Assembly (NCBI GenBank): GCA_018287875.1 | Contig: JAGVVL010000001.1 | Span: forward strand, 7,378,001-7,442,000 | DNA: 64,000 bases | Source: Nigrospora sphaerica | Taxonomy: Eukaryota; Ascomycota; Sordariomycetes; Amphisphaeriales; Apiosporaceae | Direction: 5' to 3' | The notes under the pieces: generated by a model | What the model was told of the DNA's origin: nothing | What the model saw: the letters and a program-made list of their open reading frames with translations, nothing else | Database searches by the model: none | Part shown: positions 35,766-46,975 of the stretch, piece after piece | How the letters are laid out: each line of letters begins with the position of its first letter | Position numbering within the stretch: position 1 is the first letter of the stretch | Position numbers and translations under genes: made by a program

Positions 35766-37389
35766 GTGAGAGTGAGAGAAAGCGTGTAAGAGACCGATCA
35801 GGACCGATGCGACCCTCTCCAATACACCTCTGTGTCCGGGGGGGGGGGGTTCCAGACGAGGTAAGCGAGGGCCGCGAGGAGCCAGAAGCAGCCAGGCCGG
35901 CATGTCTTCACCCATCCATGGCTCGTTCGGGCCATTGGCAGTTGGCTGACAATATGGAAGGATATGTAGAACACTCCGCCGACCTTGTCGGTAAGTGGAC
36001 GGGTACGGTAGCATACTGCACACGCGGAGTCTGATGTGCAGGTCGATATGCCATCCTTGCCGTTTGTTTTTCTCCGGCCCCATGGCTGATTGCCTACTTG
36101 GGACCATGTACCGATGGAGCACATGAAGAGGGTCGCGGCCCTGGACGACTTGCCGGGGAGGGGGAAGGAGGTTGCGAGTCCGCTAGCAGTTGTTTCCGCG
36201 AGCGGACTCCTTCATCCGGCAATGGCTTGGCTTCGACGCCTGCCGTACGAACTGGACAGCCGTGGGGCTCTCTGCTCTTCCTTACTCGATTCGGCAGTGC
36301 TGTGGCCAAGAAGAATACTGGACCAAAATAACTGCCCCAACGTTGCCTTACGCTGCCCTCGGGCCTGGAGGTACTCTCACACATGCATCTGCCCACCTCT
36401 GCCCTAACATGGCGGGTTCATGCGCACTGCTAGATAAGCCGCTTAGATGCGGGAGGGCTAGGCGGCAAGGCTAGACGGGAGGTCAGCGCAGGGTTCCCAG
36501 CTTCTACCAAGCGACGGCGTTTCTGCAAGATGCCCTCGTAGGCTCGCAGTTATGTCAGCCACAAGGTAGCGGCGTCGGGAGGCGTAGAGAGAGAGCGAGT
36601 CGGGTTGAAAAGAAGGGGGGCGTGGATCGAGCTGAGTGAGAAAATAGGAAACTAGGACGACAAGGGCGACGAACAAGACGACGACACTGCTGCCGACGCC
36701 GCCCCAAAAAACAACTGACGAGAAGGGACACCCCGGAACTGGACCGGAAGTCGGGACCGAGACAGCTAGGCAGGCGGCGTCAGCTGCTCGGCCCCTAGAG
36801 CTCGAGGACCTGACAAATCATGGGCTCTCAGACCGTCGAAGAGGACGACGATGCGGTATTTCGTTCAGGCGTGAACCTAGTGACGGCAGGCTAGCAGGGG
36901 GGGACCCCAGTCACAACCCCATCCCCATTCCTATCCTAAAATCGCGAGAGACCAACAGCGTCTTCCTATTGGAAAAGTCGCCGACGACACACACGCTCTC
37001 GTGGGCATTGCGTCTCCAGCTGCACTCTCGTATTGAGGGGAGGGGGCCACGGGCTCTCTCGTACCCTCCTCCGCCGTCGTCAGCGCCTAGCGACGGCGTT
37101 ATGGGGTCGGGTCGGGGGCCTGGTCGGCACGGGGTGCAGTGGGCGGCCGAGCCCAGGAGCTGGTGGATGGGCCGCGAGAGTGCTGAGAGGTGGGAGGCCA
37201 GGACACCGCCGGGAAGCAGGGCGTCCTGTCAAGCCCGTCACGGCCCTGGCTGGTCGGCAAGCCTGGGCAGACCAGGGCATGGCACCCATGACGCCGCGAC
37301 CCATGGCCGCCCTTCACGGACCAGGCGGGCAGAGCGGGAAGGGCGAGTATGGCCCCATCCCGATCCATCCTAATGAAGTTCCCACCCTT

Positions 37390-37414
37390 GGGCATGGGCA
37401 TGGGCATGGGCATA
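37390..37414 (+). repeat. Tandem GGGCAT hexamers
   Basis: Four consecutive copies of GGGCAT, the last slightly altered, in the gene-free region. Confidence 0.8.
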
Positions 37415-38373
37415 GGCCGGACGGGGGGGTGTGGACGGACGGGGGAGGATTACGACGATGATGATAGACTGACGGGCAACAGGACGAGGGATGGAGAGGG
37501 ATGGATGGACGACAACAGGTCCTGACAGCCAAGCGCCCGCGCCCGCGCGCGAGAGCGAGAGAGGGGGGCAGAGAAAGAGAGAACGGGTGACCCAGGGTTA
37601 ACCGAGCAAGGGCCAGGGCAGGGAAATGGTCAACGGTGGATAGGTCAGCCTGGAGTGGGAGCTGGGGATGGATGAGTATGGACGATGATGTACCTAGTCA
37701 AGGATGTAGGTGTAGGATACTCCCGCTCAGTGGAGAGGCGGCGCCGGCGGCCCAAGCTCTTTTTCCTCTCTCGGGATCCCATGCCGCTGCTCCCTTCCCC
37801 AAAAAAGACGTGCCGTTTCCTTTCTTTTCCTCTCGTCTCTTACCGGAGAGGGACATGACGGCAGTGGCCTCGCTCTCATGGAGAACAATCTTATGCGAGC
37901 CGGGATCACTGACAGCGCTACAATGTTGCCGGGGGCTTCCCAATCTACCGTACTGCCAGTGGCCCACGACAGGGCTCCCTGGAGGGAACGGATACAAAAA
38001 TCGACTAAAATAAGCGCTGTACCGTGCCCTCTTTTGCCCGTCCTTGCGTTATTGACCCAATTGCCCGCTATAACCCACCCACCACTATTAACCTATCGGC
38101 GGCACGGGGAGCAAACGGTAAGGACCGTGCGACCGGCGGCGCGGAGCTGCATCACGTCTCCGACAGTGGCAGATAGGTACCTCATCCTAACATCTTGGAG
38201 TCCCATGATACCGCCGCCATGCTCTGAAGCCTAATCTGCTGCCGCTGCCGCCGTCGCCGTGACAGCGAACATGACGAGATACATACAAAATACCACCTAT
38301 TACCCCAAGACGTAGGTGAGTACCGAGGGGGAACTCAATTACGGATGAGGTGAACCGCCCCTCGCCTCTTCTC

Positions 38374-38393
38374 TGCTCAGCTCAGCTCAGCTC
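38374..38393 (+). repeat. Tandem CTCAG pentamers
   Basis: GCTCAGCTCAGCTCAGCTC: three and a half copies. Confidence 0.75.
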
Positions 38394-39028
38394 CGCACGG
38401 CTTTCCCTCCCCTCCATCCCTGGGCCCTGGACCCTCTCGAGTAGCCGCCAGGCAAATAGCCCGCCTTAGCATCCATCAAGATATCCGTATCATATTCGCT
38501 CGGTCTCGGCGTGGGTCTTATCCAGACCTCGTTCTGCTTGTCGTGCCATCGTGGTCCGTCGCCGCAGCAAGGTTTTTTTTCTTTGATTGCATTCTCGTCA
38601 TACGACGGGGCGCGACCAACTGAACGCTACAGATTCCCCTTGGAGCTGTTATTGGCGCCCCCCCCACCCCTCTCGGCCCCCTCTCTCCTCCTGTGCCCCC
38701 AGCCAAGTAAATGCATTCGCTTCAATAGCATGACGGTGCTTGCCCAGTCTGTGAGCATCCCTCTCCGAGAACCAAGCGAGACGAGTCGAGACGGGGACCG
38801 AGCAATCCTCATTCCTCCCGTGTACGTACTGCCACCCTTCCCCTTCCCCTTTCAATACCCGGGTCGCTTCCTGTTGGCCAGACCACGTTCGAGCCCCGGA
38901 CTATCGATGCCGAATCATTGGACGGCTTGGGCAAGCAGGGCTTCCAATAGAGCAAAAGATGAACGGCCGCGAGTAAGTTGAGTGTCAATCAACATATGTT
39001 TCGACTAGGCTCTCGCGCATCATGTAGC

Positions 39029-39051
39029 CTGCAGGTCTGCAGGTCTGCAGG
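39029..39051 (+). repeat. Tandem CTGCAGGT repeat
   Basis: CTGCAGGTCTGCAGGTCTGC: nearly three copies of an 8-bp unit containing PstI-type palindromes, within a wider CCTGC/CCAGC-rich patch that continues to about 39320. Confidence 0.7.
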
Positions 39052-42000
39052 CCCAGGCCCCGGCCCCAAGCCCCAGGCCGAGGTTTGCCACGGGATAGGT
39101 CGGCCGATGCGTTACGAGTTTGTCCCTATGGATCCCAGCCGCCCCGGGTTCCGTCGTCAGCCTGTCTGCCAGGCCGGTCGGTTGTCGGCTGCATGTCCTT
39201 TTGCATGCGAGTCGGAGATATTCTTGCTCTTGTCTGTTGCCTGCCTGCCTGTCTTGTCTGCTTTGCCTGCCCGTCGGTCGATCTGCCAGCCTGCCAGCCT
39301 GCCTGCCCTGGACGCCAGCCTGGACGCCTGCACGGCCGCCCCCCCTTTTCCACCCGTCAGCCTGGCCAACAGTGACGATCTGGGATGCAAGCTGCCGGCC
39401 CCTCCCGTCCCCATGGCTTCTCATAAGGCAGGCATCGGCGGCAGAGGCGAGGCGTATCCGGCCAGGACGACTGGCTAGCTCTCTCTCTCTCCCGTCCTCG
39501 GTGAGGCTGCTTTGCTACCCGGATTCTACCTCGGCCTGCGACGTCCGAGCACTGGGCCCACCCGATCGAATGTCACCATAGCCCGGGTGCTATCTCTGGC
39601 CGCGGGGCGGAGAGAGCCCGTAGTCTGGACGTTCAAGGGGACAAAGCGACAGAGATATCCGAGATTTCCGGGGCGCCGACCAGGTCAGTCAGTTCGTTAG
39701 GGGCGGGCGGGCGTCCGTCGCCACTATGAGGACGTCCGTACTCTGTATTCCCGCCGCCGCTTCCTCCCCCTTCTCTGTCTCTCCTCCCCGCCCCTGCGCG
39801 GAAGCAGTCAGGGTGGGTGAAGCTGAGCCCCCGTCCCGGTGGGTACGAGAGATGGAAGGCGAGGGCGAGACAGAAAAAGAAGGGAGGGCCGCACGAGAGC
39901 CATGGTGGCTTGGTTGGGGCTTCTGGAGCCCCCAAGCAGCCAAGCTCCCCAGAGCTGCCGGAACGACAGGCATGCAAAGTAATATACGATAGACAAGTGC
40001 TACGTTGTATGAAACCGAGGCGGGCAGGCAGGCAAGGTTGTAGGGGAAGGGGAGTGTGTGTATGTATAGGTTCGGTTGTCAGGGATTGCGAAGTGGCGAA
40101 GAAAAGAGCACCGAGCTGGAGACAAGCCGAGAGAAAGGGAAAAAAGCCCACGTTGCGTCCATCTTCTTTGGGAAGAGGCCATATCCACACGCCTTCATCT
40201 GATCTCTCGGAGACGCATTCCCCTTGCTGGCCTGTGCTTTTCCGCAGTTACCATGCGTACTATGCAGACCACGCGTGCGGCTGTCCATGCTAGGGAAGGG
40301 GGCGATGGGGGTTTGTATGTTATCGGCAAGCACGTCGACGTGCATACTTGTAGACGGTGACAGTCCGTCCGACTACATGCCCACCTACCTCGTATGTACT
40401 CAGGTGGGAAGACATAGGAGCATGTAGGCGTCGGGATCGTGGAGAGGAAAGACCCTGCCATTTGCCCTTTCCGGGCATGCCAGAGTACCCACCGATCGCC
40501 GACATGCTGCACCCTGCCTGCCTGCCTGCCTAGGTACACACCTGCCTGCGTTTCTACTAATAAGACAGGCCCGCTACCTGGTTGGCTTGGCTATATAACC
40601 CTTCCGGAAGAGGTCAGGTAGGCAACTCGGGAAGCGTGGAAAAGGGTGTAGGGTGTGCCCATGGTGTCTCAAAGCAGATTCATGGGGGGCCGACTCACAC
40701 GTGCGACTCTAATGCACAGAGCCGGTACTCGGGGCTTCTCCGCGTGGCGCTTCAAGTCAGCTGCTGCAACGAGCCAGGGCGTGTATCCAAACCCGTCATG
40801 CGTTGATGCTTTTGGCTCTTTGCGTGGGCGCCGCCGCCGGCGTGGGCGCGGCGGGGGGCTGCTGTTTGGGAAAGGGCAAGGGCGACGGATCGACGTGCCC
40901 TCCGCCTCGCCCTTCGCCCTCGCCCTCGTCCTCGTTGTCCGTCGTGCTTGGCTTATCCATTCCTCTGCAGACAGAAGACGACGAGCGAGCGTATGACGAA
41001 AATCTTGCTGGGGAAGGGACCAGGGATGGGGGGGAAGGGGGGCCGGATGCTCATGACGACCGGGCTTTGACAGACCGGGCGACAACGCTCAGCGGGCGGT
41101 CAGGGCCTGCCAAGAGGTCGAGGGTGGAGGGCGCAAACCACGACGTCGCGGGATCCAGCACGGAGCGAGGTGCATCGTACAATTAGTTGACCTGACCATG
41201 TGGGGAGGGGCCCGTCGGCGCCTTTGGCGGCTACTCAACCGCTGTGAATCGCTCAAAAACCTCCGTCTTCCCGTCAGGCCCGGCACTAATTGGGCCCCGC
41301 GATGGTCGGGCAAAAAGGTTAGCCACTCACTTGCCTTCGCTGTATTACTACATCCTACATAGAGATATGTACCCCTCTTCCTTACCTCGTACATGCAGCA
41401 TCCAGAAGCTCACGGCGCCGCGGCACACACCTGCTGCTTTGCCCTCCCCCGACTGGTCGACGGGGCCGACCGGCTGGCTTGGTAGTAAATGATGCCATCT
41501 CCTGTAGTTGTACCCTCTGACCGCATCCCGTCTGTGGACGGGACGACCCAACTTACTACTGGCCTCCCGCGTCTCCATGCATGGACGGATGCATGGGACG
41601 AGAGGAGTGCCTGACCCGGTCTGCTGGTGTCCCGGAAGCGCCTACACTGTCCGACTCTGCGTCTGAAAAACCATCACCGCTGCCCTCGTCGTCGACGACG
41701 CTTCATCGGTCGTCTCCTGACCCTGTCCTTGTCCTGTCCCTGCTGCCTTGTCGCCCTGTCTGCACCACCGCGCTGCCCACCCCCAAAGCCACATACGCTC
41801 CCGGAAAGGTCCTATCTCTTCGGTTATGCATGACCTTCTTGGTGTGCGCCGACGCCCATGCAAGCTCTCTCGACTTGGGATATGTGGCGCCCCGTCGCGT
41901 GGGTGGGGGGACACCAGTCGATCGTCACCCCCCCGGAAAAAGAAAGACTTCCTCAGCCCTCGCTTTGAGACGCCGTGCAGGAGCGCCAGAGCCCAGTTGT

Positions 42001-42437
42001 GAGATGCCACAGAATAGCCATGGTCCGATCGCTGTTCCAATACACTTTTTCCATTGACGGCTCGGCTACCCCTTTGGCCGTGAGAGTCCCACGACGAGCG
42101 TGTAGCTTTAGCCGCATTGTCGGGTTGCGTATGATCAGACACCCGGCGAGCCCAATCGCCCATGTTGTGTGCATCTACCCTGCGTTGCGCCCGTGCTGCG
42201 GAACAGCAACCGCCCGGAATCAAGTTACAATGATGCCGTGATCCGTGAGCTTGCCCCCTGAAAATGGCCCACGTCTCCTTCCACCTAAGCACCCCTATAA
42301 CGCCGCGGCGCCGGGTTGTGGACATCATCCGCAGCCTGGGCGCTGCTCTGTATCATCCACAGCCCACCCGACACAGACACCGTGCCTGAGCGCCTACGCC
42401 ATGGATGGATCTGCACTACAGCCCATTGCGTCCAAGC

Positions 42438-44274
42438 TCATCTCTTGACGATCGTTACTACCCAAAATGTTAGCTTTGCCGTTACGGGAATACCCTCCCA
42501 GCGACGTAGGTCGAGCGCGAGTCAGGGCTGGAACTATACCAATATCTTCGTCGGCCAGCTCGTGCGCCAGGCCCACTGTAGGAAAACGAATCAGCTCACT
42601 GCTCCAGAACGGCATATGCTTCCCAGTTCTTCGTTCAGGGGGTGTTTCCTAGAAGTCGGGAATCGGAATGGCAGGGCGCGTTTCGGCGTACCTTTCTGGG
42701 GCTGGTGCTTGACCGACTTGCCGTACACAATGGCTGTCTTGAAGTTTTCTACCAAGCTGCGATGGATGGCATTGCAAAAGTCCTCGACTTTATCATACCA
42801 TCAGTATTGCGGGTTCAACCGGGGGGGGGGGCAAGGCCGAGTGGACTTACCTGTATGTCTACCCGCACGCAATACGACTGGCTCATCGTAATCGGGCATC
42901 TTGCCTTTTGGTTTGGTGTAAACACGTTTGAGTTGCAATGCATCCCACCTGTTCAGGGTCAGTAAGTCCAAGTGCCAAGTGTCCAGTTTAGTTCCTACAT
43001 GGCTTCCATGAGTTCCTGCAAGGCGAGTTAGTATTAGCTCGGACGTCTCGGGAGGCGGCGGGAAGGGCTCACATCAATGTTCCACCCGTGCTCTGAACTG
43101 ATTGGTACGGCATGAGGGATTCTGTAAAGCAGATCAAGTTCCTCGATGCTGATGGCATCGATCTTGTTGAGCACATAAATGACCGGGATGTAGCTGCGGC
43201 TCTTGGCTTCGAGGACATCGATGAGGTCGTCGACTGTAGCGTCGCATCCTGGTCAAAAGTCAACAAACCCGTACGTCGGGAGCCGCAGCAAGTAGGCGTT
43301 AAGAGCACCTACGAATGGCAATGTCCGCCGAGTTGATGCGGTATTCGTTCATGACAGCCTTGATCTCGTCGTGGTCGATGTGGGTCAGAGGCACTGTGTT
43401 TGTGATGTTCAGACCGCCCTTGTCCTTCTTCTTGAACGTGATGTTTGGCGGTGCTGATTGATATTAGCCCGCCGTCTCAGGCCGGCCTAAGCCGCACGGT
43501 TTTCTGACACTTACTTTTGTTGATACGTATGCCGAAACCTTCGAGCTCCTGCTCGATGATCCTCTTGTCCGTCAAAGGCTTGTTGACATCAAGAACGATG
43601 AAGATGAGGTGGCACGTTTTGGCAACAGCAATGACCTGACGGCCACGTCCACGTCCGTCTTTGGCACCCTCGATGATACCGGGAAGATCGATCATCTGCA
43701 GAGGAGCGCCTGTTGCGTGTCAGCAAGGCACAGCAAGGCAGGCCCGTTCCACCTTCCGGACCGGCAAGCCACCCCCGGAGTATCTGGGATGAAGCGGACT
43801 TACCGTTGTACTTGACCTGCCCGGGCACGGATGTGAGGGTTGTGAATTCGTACGCGGCAGCCTCCGAGTGTTGGCCTGTCAGCCGAGACATGAGAGTACT
43901 CTTTCCCACCGAGGGGAAACCAATGAAACCTTGATACAACGAGTCAGTTCCGGCTCAGATGATGCCCTGGACGAGCAGCCCCAGGCCTGGTTTCGGCGAC
44001 GTACCAATACTCGCAACGCCGGTACGGGCGACGTCGAAGCCGGCTCCACCGCCGCCGCCGCCACTGGACGAGGGCGTGAGAAGCTCCCGCTTGAGCTTGG
44101 CCAGCTTGGCCTTGAGCTGACCCAGATGGAACGAAGTTGCCTGGAGGTCGACTTAGCAACTGTGCGCCACGGGAGAGTCGTGGCGATAGGGGGCCGATTC
44201 TTACTCACCTTGTTCTTCTGCGTCTTGGCCATTTCGGCCTCGATGTCCTTGATCTTATCCACGGTGGTCGCCAT
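42438..44274 (-). CDS. RBG1: DRG-family developmentally regulated GTP-binding protein 1 (Rbg1)
   Basis: Eleven exons: 44274-44209, 44140-44005, 43929-43804, 43709-43515, 43453-43313, 43248-43073, 43015-42999, 42948-42851, 42787-42692, 42575-42540, 42457-42438. The ten introns are 50-116 bp. The product is 368 residues (human DRG1 367). Domains: N-terminal helix pair ([20 protein letters not shown]), G1 [10 protein letters not shown]2/switch [10 protein letters not shown]3 [10 protein letters not shown]4 NKID and the C-terminal TGS domain ([38 protein letters not shown]), ending DEDIVTIVKR. Every join restores conserved sequence. DRG1/Rbg1 works on ribosomes in translation, with the partner Dfrp1/Tma46 in other species. 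Much more intron-dense than its neighbours, with micro-exons of 17, 20 and 36 bp. The 17-bp exon has a weak GTAGGA donor after it. Confidence 0.95.
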
Positions 44275-44638
44275 TTTGGACGGTTTCAAGTGCCAAGACC
44301 TAGAGAATTACTTCTTAAGAGTCACGCAGCCGTCCTTGCGTTGCGGGCTGTCAATAGGACGTTGGGTGGTCGTGATAATTGGGCGTCTTGTCTGGAACCT
44401 TTCAGACTCGACTTGGGCTTTCAGAGTGGGCCGTTCAAATTCCTGGCGGTGACGTCTTGCCCGGCGGGCCGGCGCAAACCAGGCTGCTGCCGAAGTTTTA
44501 CCGCTGACTCAGCACTATACTATGCAGTACCCACGTATCTCTTGCCTCACGACGAAAGTGCTTCGCTGATTTCACAAGCAGTCTTCAAACCTCCCACTAA
44601 ATAGACCGTAGCCTGTAGCGCCCAACCAGGCCTTGCAG
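44275..44638. other. Short spacer between DRG1 start and PrpF-family gene stop
   Basis: 364 bp holding the DRG1 promoter and the 3' end of the PrpF-like gene. No further feature seen. Confidence 0.4.
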
Positions 44639-46246
44639 CTAGTACAGTACCTCGCCCTGCATCATAAAACGCGCGGTGCGGTGCAGCTCGGCCGAGACGA
44701 TCTCGCCGTCGCGCATCACGGTTCCGATGTCGATGCGGCCGCTCGGGTGGCCGATCGAGACGGTAGCGCCGCCGGCCTGACCGCGCCGCCGTAGGAGGCG
44801 GGCGGCGAGGGTGCCCGGAAAGTTGGCGGCGGCGCCGAGGCACAGGGCCAGTGTTAGGGGCACGGCCTTGTGCGCTTGACCCATGGACAGCGCCAGGCAC
44901 CGGATGTCGACGTCGTCGGCGGCGCGCGCGGGGTGCAGGGCCACGATCTTGGGCACGCTCCCGACGGCCGGGTCCAGTCCCATCCGCTCGGCCCCGGCAC
45001 GGCGGATGTCCTCCCTACCGTCATTCGGAGTCAGTAATTTCCTCAACCAGGTATCCGCGGGGCAAGCTCCGCAGCGCCCGCAGGCCCGAACGCCGGAAAC
45101 AAAGCGTAACGGGAGTACCACAAAGGGCATTCGTGTTCAAAGAGGTAATGAAGCACATCGGGTGTTGCTTACATTCGGCGTTTCAGTGCCAGGTCCGCCT
45201 CGATGGCGCTTGGGTGGAAGACGGCCGCCAGATCCGCCGGAGGGGCGGCATGGAAGCCGAGGTCCGAGGCGCGCACGAAGACGCCGGGGTTGGCCACGTC
45301 GACCAGCGACGCCTCGATTGTGCTGCCGTCGCCGAGCTGCAGCACATCCACGGCGTTGCCGGTTGGCAGAGCCTGGCCCGTCTTGGCACTGAGGGGGGGG
45401 GAGGGCTCGTCAGCCTCATTCTGGTGATGTAGACCCGTGAACATACCCGGCCGGACGCTGGAAACTCAGGGTGATTCGCGACTGGGTGCCCGGAACCCCG
45501 TCCATCTCGTAGTTGCCTTCGTGGCCATACCGCAGGGGGTTACCGGTGACCTTGAAGCGCGAGACAATAACCTTGGCCGTGTTGGTGTTGAAAATCCGCA
45601 CGACGGCCTCTTGGTGCTCCACGCCATCCTCCAGACGGGACGGCGCGTCGGGCACGAGACCCCAATCCCAGGCCGCGGGCCCTACGGCGGACAGCATGTT
45701 GCCGCAGTTGCCTGCCAAGTCCAAGACGCCATCGCGAACGCCGACCTGGACGAACGTAAAGTCCACGTCCGCGTCGGACCTGTCGGACGGCGACAGTACA
45801 CAAATCTTGGAGGTGGACGATATGCCGCCGCCTAGCACAAGAGCCGGATGTCGTCAGCAACTAGTACACGTACCTACAGCCGGAGGGATGGTTTTGAAAG
45901 GACGCCAATGAAATTCACCGGCCCCAAGTGCACAGCAGGCTGTCCACGTACCCATGCCGTCGAGCTGCCGGCCGTACGGATCCGGTGACCCCATGGCCGC
46001 AGGCAGGACCTCGTGCCAGAAGTCCTGAGGTGGAAGGTCGTCGCGCTTGATGATCAGGCCGTTGGAGGTGCCGCCCCTAGCAAAGAGAGCAGGGAAGCTG
46101 TGGTGCATCTTGGTGGCGGCATACGGGGCATGACGGTGCATGGAAATGGCTGGCCCCGGTGACGTCTTGAAGAGGCAGCGTCTACCATGGCGCGACAGAA
46201 TCCCCAGGGATGGTGAGGCGCAAAGTATGCTCCGGACTTGATGCAT
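44639..46246 (-). CDS. PrpF-family isomerase (DUF453), probably mitochondrial
   Basis: Four exons: 46246-45952, 45831-45447, 45388-45173 and 45014-44639 (introns 120, 58 and 158 bp), giving 423 residues. The joins read LDGMGGGISSTSKICVL, RPAGAKTGQALPTGN and LKRRMEDIRRAGAERM, all family-like. PrpF proteins share the diaminopimelate-epimerase fold and isomerise double bonds in tricarboxylates such as 2-methylaconitate or oxalomesaconate. K107 (SSTSK) and C141 (GNCGNMLSAVGPAA) occupy the places expected for the acid/base pair. Family members usually show RGGTSKG; here it is RGGTSNG (residues 57-63). The first 45 residues are basic, Ser-rich and lack acidic residues, as in mitochondrial presequences. 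The start is uncertain: in-frame ATGs exist at 46318 (longer) and at codons 36 and 47. Substrate unknown. GC-rich even for this window. Confidence 0.85.
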
Positions 46247-46975
46247 GTTGGCGTCGTTGTTGTCAGTTTCGTTGACGCCGAGATAGGGGCTCCTGGAACG
46301 GAATGTGGCCACGTACAAACACCTCTACGGCGTGGCGTGTTGCGCTTTCGGCCTACTCAAATATCTCTCTACCCACTGGGCTCGCCCGTTCTTTTCGGCT
46401 TCGTTCACTGCATATCCGCTCACCACTGTGCGTCGTGCAGTGGATCTTCGTCCTCGAGCTGGTCTCGTGGTAGGATATATGTTGGACAAGGCTTTTTGGT
46501 ATCGCGTATCATCTCATCCCGTGGGTAAGTGGTATTGCTCTAAGCCATGCTGGGTCCTCGTACCTCTTGCATGTAAAAAGCGAAGTGCAGGACAAAGAGG
46601 ACCGCCATAGGCGACAGGACTAATTAGGATTAGCCTCCGACGGTCCCGCTCACCTCCGGTAGCTACGTCTTATGTACTAAGTTTGGTATATGGTCTGTCC
46701 ATATTGTGCCTCATATCGTGCCTGGGTTTCCCTCATCCCGCCCGGCCTCGCTGCTAATGATGGTCGAGTTGGTGAGCTGTGTGCGCGTCCCGGTGGCTGA
46801 TGCTCGGGGTTCAACCGGGGAAGAATCCTCTAGGTGGCGACTATTTTACCATCTCGGGCTCCAAGTGTCCATATCCAGTTTGTGGGCAACAGCCTATAGT
46901 AAGAGCCAGTAGGCCATGTCAGCTACAGACAAGCGAGTCAACCAACCGGCCAGCCAGTAACTGGCACAGCCATCA
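46247..46975. other. Spacer between PrpF-family gene start and amidase stop
   Basis: About 730 bp. An in-frame ATG at 46316-46318 could lengthen the PrpF-like protein by 24 residues. Nothing else seen. Confidence 0.4.

Larger units (their letters stand above)
33741..42437. other. 8.7-kb region with no supportable gene, rich in short tandem repeats
   Basis: It lies upstream of the CENP-B-type gene and downstream of DRG1. Many open frames over 60 codons exist on both strands, but all read as low-complexity or random protein and none has conserved motifs or matching splice structure. It holds numerous microsatellite and minisatellite patches (annotated separately), purine/pyrimidine-asymmetric runs and TACCTA-type motifs. 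It may contain long promoter elements, non-coding transcripts or fast-evolving small genes; sequence alone does not decide. Confidence 0.5.

Noticed and set aside
39633..40190. 185-codon minus-strand frame with a hydrophobic start
   Set aside because: Composition is that of repeat-rich intergenic sequence, and no conserved motif or splice structure was found.
41642..42328. 228-codon minus-strand frame in the gene-free region
   Set aside because: No recognisable domain, atypical composition and no splice partners. Could not be supported as a gene, though expression was not tested.
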